Source of the DNA: Shewanella morhuae
Lineage (GTDB): Bacteria > Pseudomonadota > Gammaproteobacteria > Enterobacterales > Shewanellaceae
DNA: 64,000 bases
Reading direction: 5' to 3'
NCBI RefSeq assembly: GCF_900156405.1
Contig: NZ_FTNN01000002.1
Span: forward strand, 164,547-228,546
Shown piece by piece: positions 47,790 to 57,281 of this stretch. Within the stretch, counting starts at the first letter, position 1. The number at the start of each line of letters is the position of its first letter. The notes under the pieces were generated by a model. It saw only the letters and a list, made by a program, of their open reading frames with translations. It was not told the origin of the DNA and did no database searches. A program made the position numbers and the translations under genes.

Positions 47790-49439
47790 TTAAGCGGTCA
47801 GCATTTCATAACCGGGTAAGGTCAAAAAATCGACTAGTTCATCGGAAGTGGTAATATCTTCAAGCAACACCGCCGCTTGAGTAAATTTACCGTGGGTAAA
47901 CCTGTCGTTTCCGAGTTCCTTTTTCACATTGACAAGCTCTTCTACCAACATATCTTTAAACAGCTGTTTAGTGACTAACTTGCCGTTTGACAATGACTTA
48001 CCATGCTGGATCCACTGCCAAATTGAAGCTCTAGAAATTTCTGCAGTAGCCGCATCTTCCATCAAGCCATAAATAGGTACACAGCCATTACCACTGATCC
48101 ATGCTTCTAAATATTGCAGCGCGATACGAATATTGAGACGCATACCTTGTTCAGTACGCTCACCGTCACAGGTTTTCAGTAGTTCGCTGGCGAGGATTGG
48201 TGCATCCACATCACGGGTGATATGCAATTGATTACAATGATCTTGACCTATGTACTCGTTGAAAATCCCCATTGCTGTATCAGCAAGACCCGGGTGTGCA
48301 ACCCAAGTTCCATCGTGACCATTACGGGCTTCTAGCTCTTTATCTTTGCGAACCCGTTGTAATACCGCTTCATTTTCAACAGGATCTTTCGTCGGAATAA
48401 AGGCCGCCATACCGCCCATCGCTAAGGCGCCGCGCTTGTGACAAGTCTTAATCAATAATCGTGAATAAGCGCTTAAAAAAGGCGTATCCATAGTCACCGC
48501 TTGGCGATCTGGCAGCACTCGGTCGCTGTGACGTTTTAATGTTTTGATATAACTAAAAATATAATCCCAGCGGCCACAATTTAACGCGACGATGTTAGAG
48601 CGCAGTTCATAAAGAATTTCGTCCATTTCAAATACCGCAGGTAACGTCTCAATCAAGCAAGTACACTTAATGGTCCCAGGTTGCAGACAAAACCTATCCT
48701 CAACAAAAGCAAACACCTTTGCCCACCAACGCGCCTCTATATGACTTTCAAGTTTAGGAATATAAAAGTAGGGGCCGCTGCCTTTTGCCAGAAGTTGACG
48801 GTAGTTGTGGTAGAAATACAGCGCGAAATCGAATAGCGAACCAGGGATCGCGTCACCATTAAACTGCACATGTTTCTCTTTAAGGTGCAGCCCACGAACG
48901 CGGCAGATAAGCACTGCTGGATTTGGGCCTAATTTGTAATGCTTGCCGGTTTCTGGCGCTGTGTACTCAATATCGCCACGAACAGCATCACGTAAATTGA
49001 TTTGACCTTCGACGACTTTATCCCAGCTCGGTGCTAAAGAGTCTTCGAAATCAGCCATAAACACTTTGGCATTGGCATTTAGCGCATTGATTACCATTTT
49101 GCGCTCAACGGGACCAGTTATTTCCACGCGGCGGTCAAGCAAGTCATCGGGAATACCGCGAATTTGCCATGCACCATCACGGATAGCACGAGTTTCTGCT
49201 AAGAAGTCTGGCAATGATCCTTTATCTATTCGGGCTTGTTTTTCTTTACGCTTAGCCAGTAGCGTTGGCACTTCGCCGGCAAACTCACGGCAAAGGGACT
49301 CTAGTAATGTAATAGCACCTTCAGTAAAGATGACGTCTTGCCCAGGGATTTCGCGCCCCACAATATTAAGTGCAAAGTGGTTTGCAGTAGTATCCGGTGC
49401 TGAATTTAATTGCTGCTCACTCAAAGTATGTGCCGTCAT
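47790..49439 (-). CDS. aceB: Malate synthase A (AceB)
   Basis: A 549-residue enzyme making malate from glyoxylate and acetyl-CoA. Features include KVFMADFEDSLAPSW, LIETLPAVFEMDEIL and the family signature NCGRWDYIFSYIKTLK. GGAGGG precedes the ATG. It is the first gene of aceBA; the upstream 860 bases hold a GntR-type operator candidate and two perfect palindromes. Full length, no oddities. Confidence 0.96.
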   Translation of the reverse strand: MTAHTLSEQQLNSAPDTTANHFALNIVGREIPGQDVIFTEGAITLLESLCREFAGEVPTLLAKRKEKQARIDKGSLPDFLAETRAIRDGAWQIRGIPDDLLDRRVEITGPVERKMVINALNANAKVFMADFEDSLAPSWDKVVEGQINLRDAVRGDIEYTAPETGKHYKLGPNPAVLICRVRGLHLKEKHVQFNGDAIPGSLFDFALYFYHNYRQLLAKGSGPYFYIPKLESHIEARWWAKVFAFVEDRFCLQPGTIKCTCLIETLPAVFEMDEILYELRSNIVALNCGRWDYIFSYIKTLKRHSDRVLPDRQAVTMDTPFLSAYSRLLIKTCHKRGALAMGGMAAFIPTKDPVENEAVLQRVRKDKELEARNGHDGTWVAHPGLADTAMGIFNEYIGQDHCNQLHITRDVDAPILASELLKTCDGERTEQGMRLNIRIALQYLEAWISGNGCVPIYGLMEDAATAEISRASIWQWIQHGKSLSNGKLVTKQLFKDMLVEELVNVKKELGNDRFTHGKFTQAAVLLEDITTSDELVDFLTLPGYEMLTA

Positions 49440-49655
49440 CTTAATGCCCTCCCAAAAGGCTGAACCTTTACAAGCTTAACTACAGGTTTTGCAGTGATTA
49501 ATAAAACCGCCATATTCAAAATTATTGCGTTTATAATCTCACCAAAAAACATCAAATGTTTGTTTCGAACTAAAACTTACCGATAAACGTTTGTATTTGC
49601 AACAGTCTAACCTGTCATTAAATAGCAGTAATTTTAATCGTTACCTTCATAATAA

Positions 49656-49668
49656 TTGGTCTGACCAA
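49656..49668. promoter_or_regulatory. GntR-type operator (FadR/PdhR-like)
   Basis: TTGGTCTGACCAA is a perfect dyad around one base. It matches the TGGTCNGACCA core of FadR and is close to PdhR sites. It is about 217 bases upstream of aceB. Confidence 0.55.
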
Positions 49669-49947
49669 GTAAACAATTAAACATCAAGCAACTGATTTTT
49701 AATCAATAAAAACAAGATACCGAACCCGTTCATTTAATGTCGGTTAAACTTGTCAGACAACTTTACCACGCCAACCACAAAGTAATAACTTACGTAATTA
49801 AATAACGATTAGTAATTTATTAATTACAGCTAATTCATCCTATTAGACCTAAGTAGAAAATCACCAACGTTTTGAACTCCAGCGAAGGTTAACAAGGTAA
49901 ACAGATATAAATCATGCAGATAGGAAAGGTCGTACCACTGAATAATT

Positions 49948-49961
49948 TAAACGATCGTTTA
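49948..49961. promoter_or_regulatory. Perfect 14-bp palindrome
   Basis: TAAACGATCGTTTA contains AAAC-N4-GTTT, the pattern reported for PsrA, and also resembles LacI-family operators. A second perfect palindrome is centred 21 bp away. Confidence 0.4.
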
Positions 49962-49969
49962 TATTTGAC

Positions 49970-49981
49970 GTTTACGTAAAC
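49970..49981. promoter_or_regulatory. Perfect 12-bp palindrome
   Basis: GTTTACGTAAAC, centred 21 bp from the palindrome at 49948-49961, which is two helical turns. Confidence 0.4.
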
Positions 49982-50257
49982 AGGATGTGCGGCGTTTTTA
50001 ATATGAATGCTGCTTAGGGTTGCGTTTCTCGATCAACAAGGTGGGATGTGGTAGTTAACCCTAAAAATAAATTACTTTTTTCTAAAAAAATTGAAACAAA
50101 TTTGAAATAATAACGAGGTAGCAGGAAATTCCGCATTTTTACACAAAATCATGACTCACAATAATTCTTGTAAGTCTTACCAAAAACCTCATTTCAAGAT
50201 ATTTGGCGATAGATAATCCGTTCAAACGATAAATAATGAAACATATGTTGCAATTAA

Positions 50258-50276
50258 AATGCAAATCATTATCATT
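50258..50276. promoter_or_regulatory. Fur box
   Basis: AATGCAAATCATTATCATT fits the classic Fur consensus, especially the AATCATTATC half. It lies 28 bases before the receptor ATG, over the expected promoter or early leader. Confidence 0.7.
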
Positions 50277-50304
50277 CGCGACTAATTTAATTAGGGAAAC
50301 CAAG

Positions 50305-52746
50305 ATGAAACTATTTCCTTTATCGCTAACCGCACTCGCTTGTCTTTCTGTTTTATCTCATATGGCATATGCCGAATCGAATTCTGTTTCAGCAGATACT
50401 GAAGCTAATATTGAACGTATTACGGTTTATGGCAGACAAAACTCTGTTGTTAAAAACTCAGGACTTGCTACTAAATCCGATATGTCATTGATGGAAACCC
50501 CTGCAGCGGTTGTGATTGTTGATCAGGAACTGATCGAAGCCCAAGGCGCGACTCACCTTCAAGACTTGATCCGCAATATCAGCGGCGTCACTCAAGCAGG
50601 AAACAACTATGGTATTGGCGACAACTTAGTGATCCGTGGTTTAGGCGCTAATTACACCTATGACGGTATGTATGGTGGTGCAGGCTTAGGCAATACATTT
50701 AATCCAACACGATCTTTAACAAACGTTGAATCCGTTGAGGTATTAAAAGGCCCAGCAACTGGACTCTATGGTATGGGTAGCGCAGGTGGAGTGATTAACC
50801 TTATTGAAAAAAAGCCACAATTTGAGTCAAAACATAAATTTTCAGCTGAAGTGGGACAATGGGATACCTACTCCCTTGCACTAGATAGCACCGGTGGACT
50901 GAGCGACGATGTTGCCTACCGCTTAGTTGCAAAATCAGCCCGCAGTGATGGCTATCGCGATATCGGCACAGACAGAGACGAAATCTATGGCGCATTAAAA
51001 TGGGTATTAAGTGATACCCAAGATTTAATGCTTTCAGGTGCTTACATTAAAGATGCTGTGGCTGTGGACTCTATCGGTCATCCAATCCGCATTTATAATG
51101 CAGATTCTGTTGGCGGCAAAAATGCAGAGGATGTGACTTGGCAAGATTTGATCAACGATCCTAACGGTAAAGGCATTCAGTTGACCGATGCGCAGCGTCA
51201 ACAGCTTGCGGCCTCTTTATCAAATGGCGACGGTTTAACGCCCTATTCTTTTGGTGATGCGGGATTAATTTCACCAATGGCTAAGGATAATGAGGGCAAA
51301 GAGCTACGATTTAAACTGACCCATAATATTTACTTTAACGATAATTTATTCCTTAATCAGCAATTGCAATATCGCGACTATACCTCGGGATTCGCTCGCC
51401 AAACTGGCGCTTATAATTATGTCTATTGGAATAATAAAGGTGCTATCAATGCCGATCCCCGCGCACCTTTGGTTGAAAATGACGTGTTATATCCCTTTGC
51501 CGCCAGACGTCAGGAATATCGTAAACTTGATGCCGATGAGACTTCATGGCAGTACTTTGCCGATCTGCGTTATGACTTTCAGCTCGGCAGCATAGATAAT
51601 GAATTATTGATCAATGCCAATTATGAAGATCGTAATATTCGTTTCAAACAATATTCTATTTATGATGCCGATCAAGTGCTTAAAGACAAATCAGGCAACA
51701 TCACTTATCAGGGTAGTTTACCGTATATCTACGATATTCGTCGGCCTAATTGGGGCTCTGGCCGTTTTGAAGATTACGACCCACTCAAAACTGCTGACTA
51801 TGATAAAAAAGTGAGTGCATGGGGTGTAGGCATACAGCATGTGGGATATCTTCCTTACGGCTTTACCACGCGAATTGGCGTAGCTTTTAATGAAATTAAA
51901 CAAGCCTATGAGCATTTTGGCCTTGATCCCCGTTATAGCATCAGTCAATCCCAAGCAACACCAGAAGCAGATACAACTGACAACGGTATGACCTATAACC
52001 TTGGCTTAACCTATATGCCAATTGAAGATTTATCGTTTTTTATCAACCACTCCAAAGGGCGTACCGCCTACAGCGTGTTAGATGCAGTAAAAGGTAGTGA
52101 TGCAGATCGTGATGATTCTGAATCAATCAGCAACGACTTAGGTATGCGCTTTAAGGCATTTGAAGATCAACTATTGGGATCACTGGTGCTATTTAAAAGT
52201 TCACGTACTAATGTGCCTTACGGTAACCCGGATTATACCAATGGTGTGCTAACGCCTAATATCCCTATCTATTTCTATGATGGTAGCGAAGATACTCAAG
52301 GGATTGAACTGGATCTCAATGCCCATCTCAATGAGCAGTGGCGCGTTAATCTTAACGGCATGTACCAAGATGCAAGAGATAAACAAAACCCGAATGACAA
52401 AGCAAACTACGATAGCCGTCAAAAGGGTGTTCCCTATGTCACCGCTAGCGCTTGGGTAACCTATGGCGCCGACTGGTTTACTTTACCAAGCCCGATTGAG
52501 CTGAGCCTAGGAGCTAAATTTGTTGATGATAGAAGCACACATTCAAGTTCTTTCGGTATCCCAGATGGCTATGTACCTAACTACACCGTCCTTGATTCTG
52601 CACTGAGTTACAGCACTAATACTTGGAAGGTGCAACTCAACATTAATAACTTGCTTAATAAAGACTACTATAGCAAAGCGATGTTCCTCGGTGGTATGCC
52701 AGGTGAAGAACGTAACGTAAAACTACAGTACAGCTATAGTTTCTAG
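50305..52746 (+). CDS. TonB-dependent siderophore-type receptor
   Basis: 813 residues from the ATG at 50305 (TTAGGGAAACC upstream). The signal peptide is about 1-23 (ending AYA). A plug domain (about 45-165) has TPAAVVIVDQELIEAQGA and LVIRGLGANY, followed by a 22-strand barrel ending LQYSYSF with the terminal Phe. It resembles ferric-siderophore receptors of the FhuE/FpvA type. The Fur box upstream supports an iron-repressed role. The ligand is unknown. It is a single gene with its own terminator. Confidence 0.88.
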   Translation: MKLFPLSLTALACLSVLSHMAYAESNSVSADTEANIERITVYGRQNSVVKNSGLATKSDMSLMETPAAVVIVDQELIEAQGATHLQDLIRNISGVTQAGNNYGIGDNLVIRGLGANYTYDGMYGGAGLGNTFNPTRSLTNVESVEVLKGPATGLYGMGSAGGVINLIEKKPQFESKHKFSAEVGQWDTYSLALDSTGGLSDDVAYRLVAKSARSDGYRDIGTDRDEIYGALKWVLSDTQDLMLSGAYIKDAVAVDSIGHPIRIYNADSVGGKNAEDVTWQDLINDPNGKGIQLTDAQRQQLAASLSNGDGLTPYSFGDAGLISPMAKDNEGKELRFKLTHNIYFNDNLFLNQQLQYRDYTSGFARQTGAYNYVYWNNKGAINADPRAPLVENDVLYPFAARRQEYRKLDADETSWQYFADLRYDFQLGSIDNELLINANYEDRNIRFKQYSIYDADQVLKDKSGNITYQGSLPYIYDIRRPNWGSGRFEDYDPLKTADYDKKVSAWGVGIQHVGYLPYGFTTRIGVAFNEIKQAYEHFGLDPRYSISQSQATPEADTTDNGMTYNLGLTYMPIEDLSFFINHSKGRTAYSVLDAVKGSDADRDDSESISNDLGMRFKAFEDQLLGSLVLFKSSRTNVPYGNPDYTNGVLTPNIPIYFYDGSEDTQGIELDLNAHLNEQWRVNLNGMYQDARDKQNPNDKANYDSRQKGVPYVTASAWVTYGADWFTLPSPIELSLGAKFVDDRSTHSSSFGIPDGYVPNYTVLDSALSYSTNTWKVQLNINNLLNKDYYSKAMFLGGMPGEERNVKLQYSYSF

Positions 52747-52784
52747 CACCAAATAGAAGATAAATGTTGATGTACTAGCCTAAT

Positions 52785-52814
52785 AAAAAGAGAGCATTAA
52801 CGCTCTCTTTTTAT
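52785..52814 (+). terminator. TonB receptor terminator
   Basis: AAAAAGAGAGC with GCTCTCTTTTT around a short ATTAAC loop, 40 bases past the stop. It also faces the convergent antiporter gene. Confidence 0.88.
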
Positions 52815-52841
52815 ATCGAATAATTAAACAATATCATTGAA

Positions 52842-54611
52842 TTAACTGACGTTTTCCTTATCGCCACGCATTAATGATTCTAACTCCGCCTTACCTCTAT
52901 TAGATAAATCAACTAAAGCGGCTAAGTCATGCTGATGAGCGACGCTCTCTATAAACAGTTTTTTATCATGGTCAGCAAAAATCTTCACTCGCTGGCTGGC
53001 TTGAACTTGAGATAACCCTAAACCTTGCAGCACCTTTTCACTCGCACCGAGTGCAGAACCTAGCGTTTCACGAAATATGTCCGTTACTCCCAAACTCATC
53101 AAACGATAAGCATGATTACGATCCCTTGCCCGTGCAATAATATTAACGTGTGGGAAATGCATTTTTACCTGCTGGGCTATTTCGATAGAATCCTCAACAC
53201 TATCAACGGCAAGTAATAACAAACGCGAGCGGGCAATCCCCGCAGACATCAACATATCTAAACGCCTAGCGTCGCCAAAATACACTTCACCACCGTATTT
53301 ACGAATAACGTCCACATGGCTAGCATCTTTATCTAAAGCCACAAAAGGGATCCCAGATGATGCCAGAATACGACCGGTAATTTGGCCCACACGACCAAAG
53401 CCTGCAATCACCACTTCAGACTCAGTAACATTAATGGTATCAGGCAAACGCGTGTCTACAACCTTAGGTTTAGTGGCGCGAAACAAGGTAAAAAGCAGCG
53501 GAGTAATCGCCATAGATAAGCCAATGGCAAGCACTAGTATTTGAGCGATTTTATCGCCAAGGATCCCAGATATCTGTGCTTGCGATAATAGTACAAATGC
53601 AAATTCACCACCTTCAGCAAGAATAAGCCCAAGTACAATACTCGGCCGCCACTTATGGTGCCTAATGCGGCCAAGCAACATTAATACAATGGTCTTAATC
53701 AGCAACATACTAATTAAAATGCCTAAGATGACTAATGGATCGGTTAAGAATAACTTCAAATCCATACTCATACCGACTGCCATAAAAAATAGCCCGAGCA
53801 ATAATCCCTTAAAAGGCTCGATATCAGTTTCTAGTTGATGGCGATAACTGGAGTTTGCAAGCATAATACCCGCAAGAAAAGCTCCCATCCCCGCAGAGAG
53901 CCCTAACCACTCCATTAACTCAGCACTACCCATCACCAATAACAATGCAAAAGCAGTCAGCACTTCACGTACTCCGCTGCTTGCAACGAGCCTAAGTATT
54001 CTGGGCAATAGATATTTGCCCACGAGTACAAAACCAATTAATGCGAGACTAGTCCAATACCAAGGAACTGTGTGATGCTCAATCTGAGCAGAGTTTGGCG
54101 CTAAATATGCCGTCAGCAGTAACATGGGAATGACTGCCAGATCTTGCAGTAATAAAACACCAAAAGCATCACGTCCGAGCGGTGTAGTGAGTAATCTATG
54201 CTCATTCATCAGTTGTACGGCAAAAGCCGTTGATGATAAAGATAACGCCGCGCCAACCACTAGAGCGGCCTCTACCGGCAAACCAAAGCCCCAAGCTAAC
54301 CCGCCAATCGCGGCCCATGACAATAACAACTGGCCGCTACCTAAACCAAAAATAGCACTGCGTAGTTCCCATAATTTACTTGGGTTCAACTCAAGCCCCA
54401 GCACAAACAACATCAATACCACACCCAACTCGGCAAAGTGCAATACAGCAGCGGGGTCAGAAACCAATGCCATGCCACCTGGGCCTAAAATAATCCCTGC
54501 AGCAAGGTAGGAAAGAATTGGGCCGGCGCCAAAACGTTTGCCCAAAGGAACAAAGATGACTGCAGCTAATAAAAAAAGTAGCACTGAGGTGAGTAAACTC
54601 GAGTGTTCCAT
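52842..54611 (-). CDS. Kef-type cation:proton antiporter (CPA2) with TrkA-N domain
   Basis: 589 residues. An N-terminal membrane antiporter domain (about 1-380, 12 or so helices, with GLELNPSKLW and LSLSSTAFAVQLM) is followed by a Rossmann TrkA-N (KTN) domain starting VVIAGFGRVGQITGRIL (about 400-520). A short C-terminal tail follows. KefB/C proteins export potassium in exchange for protons and are gated by nucleotides or glutathione adducts. No kefF/G-like partner is visible. The ATG at 54611 has GGAG five bases upstream; a longer frame to 54665 lacks a site. Confidence 0.86.
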   Translation of the reverse strand: MEHSSLLTSVLLFLLAAVIFVPLGKRFGAGPILSYLAAGIILGPGGMALVSDPAAVLHFAELGVVLMLFVLGLELNPSKLWELRSAIFGLGSGQLLLSWAAIGGLAWGFGLPVEAALVVGAALSLSSTAFAVQLMNEHRLLTTPLGRDAFGVLLLQDLAVIPMLLLTAYLAPNSAQIEHHTVPWYWTSLALIGFVLVGKYLLPRILRLVASSGVREVLTAFALLLVMGSAELMEWLGLSAGMGAFLAGIMLANSSYRHQLETDIEPFKGLLLGLFFMAVGMSMDLKLFLTDPLVILGILISMLLIKTIVLMLLGRIRHHKWRPSIVLGLILAEGGEFAFVLLSQAQISGILGDKIAQILVLAIGLSMAITPLLFTLFRATKPKVVDTRLPDTINVTESEVVIAGFGRVGQITGRILASSGIPFVALDKDASHVDVIRKYGGEVYFGDARRLDMLMSAGIARSRLLLLAVDSVEDSIEIAQQVKMHFPHVNIIARARDRNHAYRLMSLGVTDIFRETLGSALGASEKVLQGLGLSQVQASQRVKIFADHDKKLFIESVAHQHDLAALVDLSNRGKAELESLMRGDKENVS

Positions 54612-54922
54612 GAAGGCTCCAACAGAGAAAAGAAAACACATAATTACATCAAGTAACCCCGCCACAGCGAGTGTAACGATCAGCTATGGTATCCCATTTA
54701 TTTATAAACAAGGTCAAGGCAATTCAGTAAATAGTATAATTTTTTTGATGTTAACAATGTTTAGAGACGAGAAAACACACAAAGGATGTGATTAAAGACA
54801 ATAAGATCTAATAAGTCCTGCTTATATGGCTAGCAGTCTATAACACTAGCGTAACAAACTCGATGTTGTGAACTTAGGAATAGCAGTCAATACGTAACCG
54901 ACCACTTAATAGCTAATACTTT
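54612..54922. other. Gap between the antiporter and the diguanylate cyclase gene
   Basis: About 310 bases, AT-rich, including the presumptive antiporter promoter and the end of the borosin operon. I see no convincing terminator hairpin after the diguanylate cyclase. Confidence 0.4.
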
Positions 54923-56719
54923 TTAGGATATTGAGGTTGATGCAACATAGCGCCGTAAATCTGTAGCTTGCTGATCGCACTTAAGTGCTTCGGAATAACG
55001 CACAACGGTGTTGCGACCAAGAGATTTAGCAGCATAAAGCGCCATGTCGGCACGATGAAATAATGGATCGAGACTCAAATCATCAGCCATTAAACCACTC
55101 ACGCCAAAACTCGCAGTAATAACAAATTTATGACCAGAATGCTGTGTCTCTATCGCTTCGATGCGTGCTCGACACAGCTCCGCCACTTCCATGCCTTTTT
55201 CTTCATTCGCGTAAGGCAGCAGAATCGCAAACTCTTCACCACCAATACGGGCAAATACATCTCCATTACGAATATAGGATTTTAAAGAATCTGCGACCTT
55301 CTTTAGCACCCAATCGCCCGTACCATGACCATAGGAATCATTGATATGTTTGAATAAATCTAAATCAAATAAAATGACACAAAAATCCCCACCGCGGGCA
55401 GTGGCTTGCACAAAAAGGTTTTCCCCCAATTCCTGTCCAGCACCACGATTCAATATGCCCGTCAGTGCATCCATTCTCGCCATACGCATAAATTTACGTT
55501 TCTGCGCATGGCCAACAGCCAGTAAAATACCGAGAAAGAACAATCCCCCTAAAAGAATAGTGATAAACATCAGCATATTAGTATATTCACGTTCTTTTAC
55601 TGTTTGCTGAGAAACATATAACTCACGTTCTTTGTTAAGTAAATAGATTTCACGCGACTGCTCATTGGCGTTAAATTGGGCAGCTTGATAAGCGAGTGTC
55701 TTCATCTTGGACTCATCAAAAATTAACTGATTATACTGTTGCTCTTTTCTTGAGTACTCATAGGCTTGCTCAAATTGCTTATTTTGAGCATTTAGCTTGG
55801 CGAGCATGCGAGATGCACCGTGCTTCAGCATAGTATTACTAGAGTCATCCGAAAGTTTCATAATATATTGAGCATGTAACTCTGCTTTCGCAAAGTCTTG
55901 CAACATCAAATAAGTTTCACTTAGCAACTCATGCGCACTATTTATCTCAAGCTGAAAATTAAATGACTCATAACCTTTTAGAGAATCTAATAAATAAGAT
56001 ACAGCTGAGTGTGGCTCATTCAATCTCAGCTTGGATTCCCCCATGCCTTTTAATGCAATATATGCAATTAGTGGATAACCATTAGACTCACAATAACTAC
56101 GAGTGGATTTAAATTCCTCAAATGCTTGAAAATAAGACTTTATCTCTAGCTGATGGACGGATAAATATAATTTAGATACACAAATATCTTTAACATCATT
56201 AGGGGAAGCGAGAGCATAGGCTTTAGCTGCATATGTTGGAACTTCTTCAATAATCCCCATTGCCGAATATAAACTAGCCAAGCGTAAATATGATGCACGT
56301 TTGAGATTAATATCATCTATTCGTTCAATTAACCCAAGACTCTTTCCCATCGCATTGAAAGCATCATTGAAATCACGTAAAGCAATATGGGCTGTCGCCT
56401 CATAGCTATATGCAGAAAATAGCATATCAGAATCTTTCAGTAAGGCTTCTGAGCGACTCAACATATCGATTGCAGCTTGATACTGCCCAGCATAAATAGA
56501 AGCTGCGCCTTTAAAGACCAAAAACTGTCCCTGTTGCGAGCGTGACATCGTATCAAATTCAGATTCAATCGTTTTAAGTAGATTTATTGCAGCGGGTAAA
56601 TCGGAATGTTGTAATTTTTCAATCTTAGTTAGCGTTTCATCATAATTTGTAGATGCAGCAATCGAGGGCATACAGAGTATGCTCAATATTGCCGAAATGT
56701 ACACGCCAAAAAGCTTCAA
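54923..56719 (-). CDS. TPR-containing diguanylate cyclase with TTG start, borosin operon
   Basis: 598 residues: signal peptide (about 1-21), periplasmic tetratricopeptide-like helical repeats (about 25-350), one membrane helix (about 385-407) and a cytoplasmic GGDEF domain (about 430-580). The catalytic motif is GGEEF, with RNGD inhibitory site five residues before it, so it should make c-di-GMP under product control. No EAL. The start is TTG immediately after the sonA2 stop codon, with no gap, so translation probably depends on reading through the precursor gene. It may connect a periplasmic signal to the peptide pathway. Confidence 0.85.
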   Translation of the reverse strand: MKLFGVYISAILSILCMPSIAASTNYDETLTKIEKLQHSDLPAAINLLKTIESEFDTMSRSQQGQFLVFKGAASIYAGQYQAAIDMLSRSEALLKDSDMLFSAYSYEATAHIALRDFNDAFNAMGKSLGLIERIDDINLKRASYLRLASLYSAMGIIEEVPTYAAKAYALASPNDVKDICVSKLYLSVHQLEIKSYFQAFEEFKSTRSYCESNGYPLIAYIALKGMGESKLRLNEPHSAVSYLLDSLKGYESFNFQLEINSAHELLSETYLMLQDFAKAELHAQYIMKLSDDSSNTMLKHGASRMLAKLNAQNKQFEQAYEYSRKEQQYNQLIFDESKMKTLAYQAAQFNANEQSREIYLLNKERELYVSQQTVKEREYTNMLMFITILLGGLFFLGILLAVGHAQKRKFMRMARMDALTGILNRGAGQELGENLFVQATARGGDFCVILFDLDLFKHINDSYGHGTGDWVLKKVADSLKSYIRNGDVFARIGGEEFAILLPYANEEKGMEVAELCRARIEAIETQHSGHKFVITASFGVSGLMADDLSLDPLFHRADMALYAAKSLGRNTVVRYSEALKCDQQATDLRRYVASTSIS

Positions 56720-56935
56720 TTAATCACCATTACCATGTGAAATAACAAGGTAAGATTGATAATTCTCATATCCACTTAACGTTTTTAGTTTCTCCATATT
56801 TCCGCTCATCACAGCATTAATCTCTTCATCAATTAAGCCATGGGCACGCATCACAGCCTCTGGATTCTGTTTATAGTCTTCCATCAACTGTGCATCTTGG
56901 CTAATCTGAGTAAAAAACTCCGATAATGTAGACAT
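56720..56935 (-). CDS. sonA: Borosin precursor peptide SonA-like (copy 2)
   Basis: 71 residues, closely matching the S. oneidensis SonA precursor. The helical N-terminal borosin-binding domain (about 1-55: FFTQISQDAQLMEDYKQNPEAV) is followed by the core NYQSYLVISHGNGD. Leu63 and Ile65 fall exactly at the two residues known to be backbone-methylated in SonA. AAGGAATAAGC precedes the ATG. It lies 20 bases after copy 1 and directly abuts the cyclase. No cysteine or protease site is visible; how the core is released is unknown. Confidence 0.88.
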   Translation of the reverse strand: MSTLSEFFTQISQDAQLMEDYKQNPEAVMRAHGLIDEEINAVMSGNMEKLKTLSGYENYQSYLVISHGNGD

Positions 56936-56955
56936 GCTTATTCCTTCAAATTAGT

Positions 56956-57237
56956 TTAAATAATACCAACTCTAGAACTACTCAATTTTGACTCTATTAA
57001 ACTAATCACATTTTCATGGTAATCAGAACGGTTACCATGATTAACTAATAGGAAAGATTGGTAATCTCCATCCCCACTCAGGCTTTTGAGTTTTTTCAGA
57101 TCTCCAGCCATCACGGCTGCCATTTCTTCAGTACTTAAGCCATGGGCAAACATTACAGCCTCTGGATTCTGTTTATAGTCTTTCATCAACTGCGCATCTT
57201 GGCCTAGCTGGGTAAAAAAATCCGATAATGTAAACAT
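56956..57237 (-). CDS. sonA: Borosin precursor peptide SonA-like (copy 1), C-terminally extended
   Basis: 93 residues, a duplicate of the neighbouring copy (about 70 percent identical by eye over the first 67). It has the same binding domain and a core DYQSFLLVNHGNR with Leu63 and Val65 at the methylation positions. Unlike known SonA, it continues 23 residues (SDYHENVISLIESKLSSSRV and three more). The codon equivalent to the SonA2 stop reads TAC (Tyr), suggesting stop loss. AAGGAGAATAT before the ATG is an ideal ribosome binding site, so this copy is likely the better translated. Confidence 0.88.
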   Translation of the reverse strand: MFTLSDFFTQLGQDAQLMKDYKQNPEAVMFAHGLSTEEMAAVMAGDLKKLKSLSGDGDYQSFLLVNHGNRSDYHENVISLIESKLSSSRVGII

Positions 57238-57281
57238 ATATTCTCCTTACTATTAATAATGACTCTATATCGCACTACAAT

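Larger units (their letters stand above)
49440..50304. other. Long divergent regulatory region between aceB and the TonB receptor
   Basis: About 865 AT-rich bases without a gene. Visible sites are a GntR-type dyad (49656-49668), two adjacent perfect palindromes (49948-49961 and 49970-49981) and a Fur box (50258-50276). A frame extending from 50236 into the receptor covers the Fur box and is not the true start. Confidence 0.55.

Noticed and set aside
50236..50304. Longer N-terminus for the TonB receptor.
   Set aside because: It would place the Fur box inside the gene and precede the real signal peptide.
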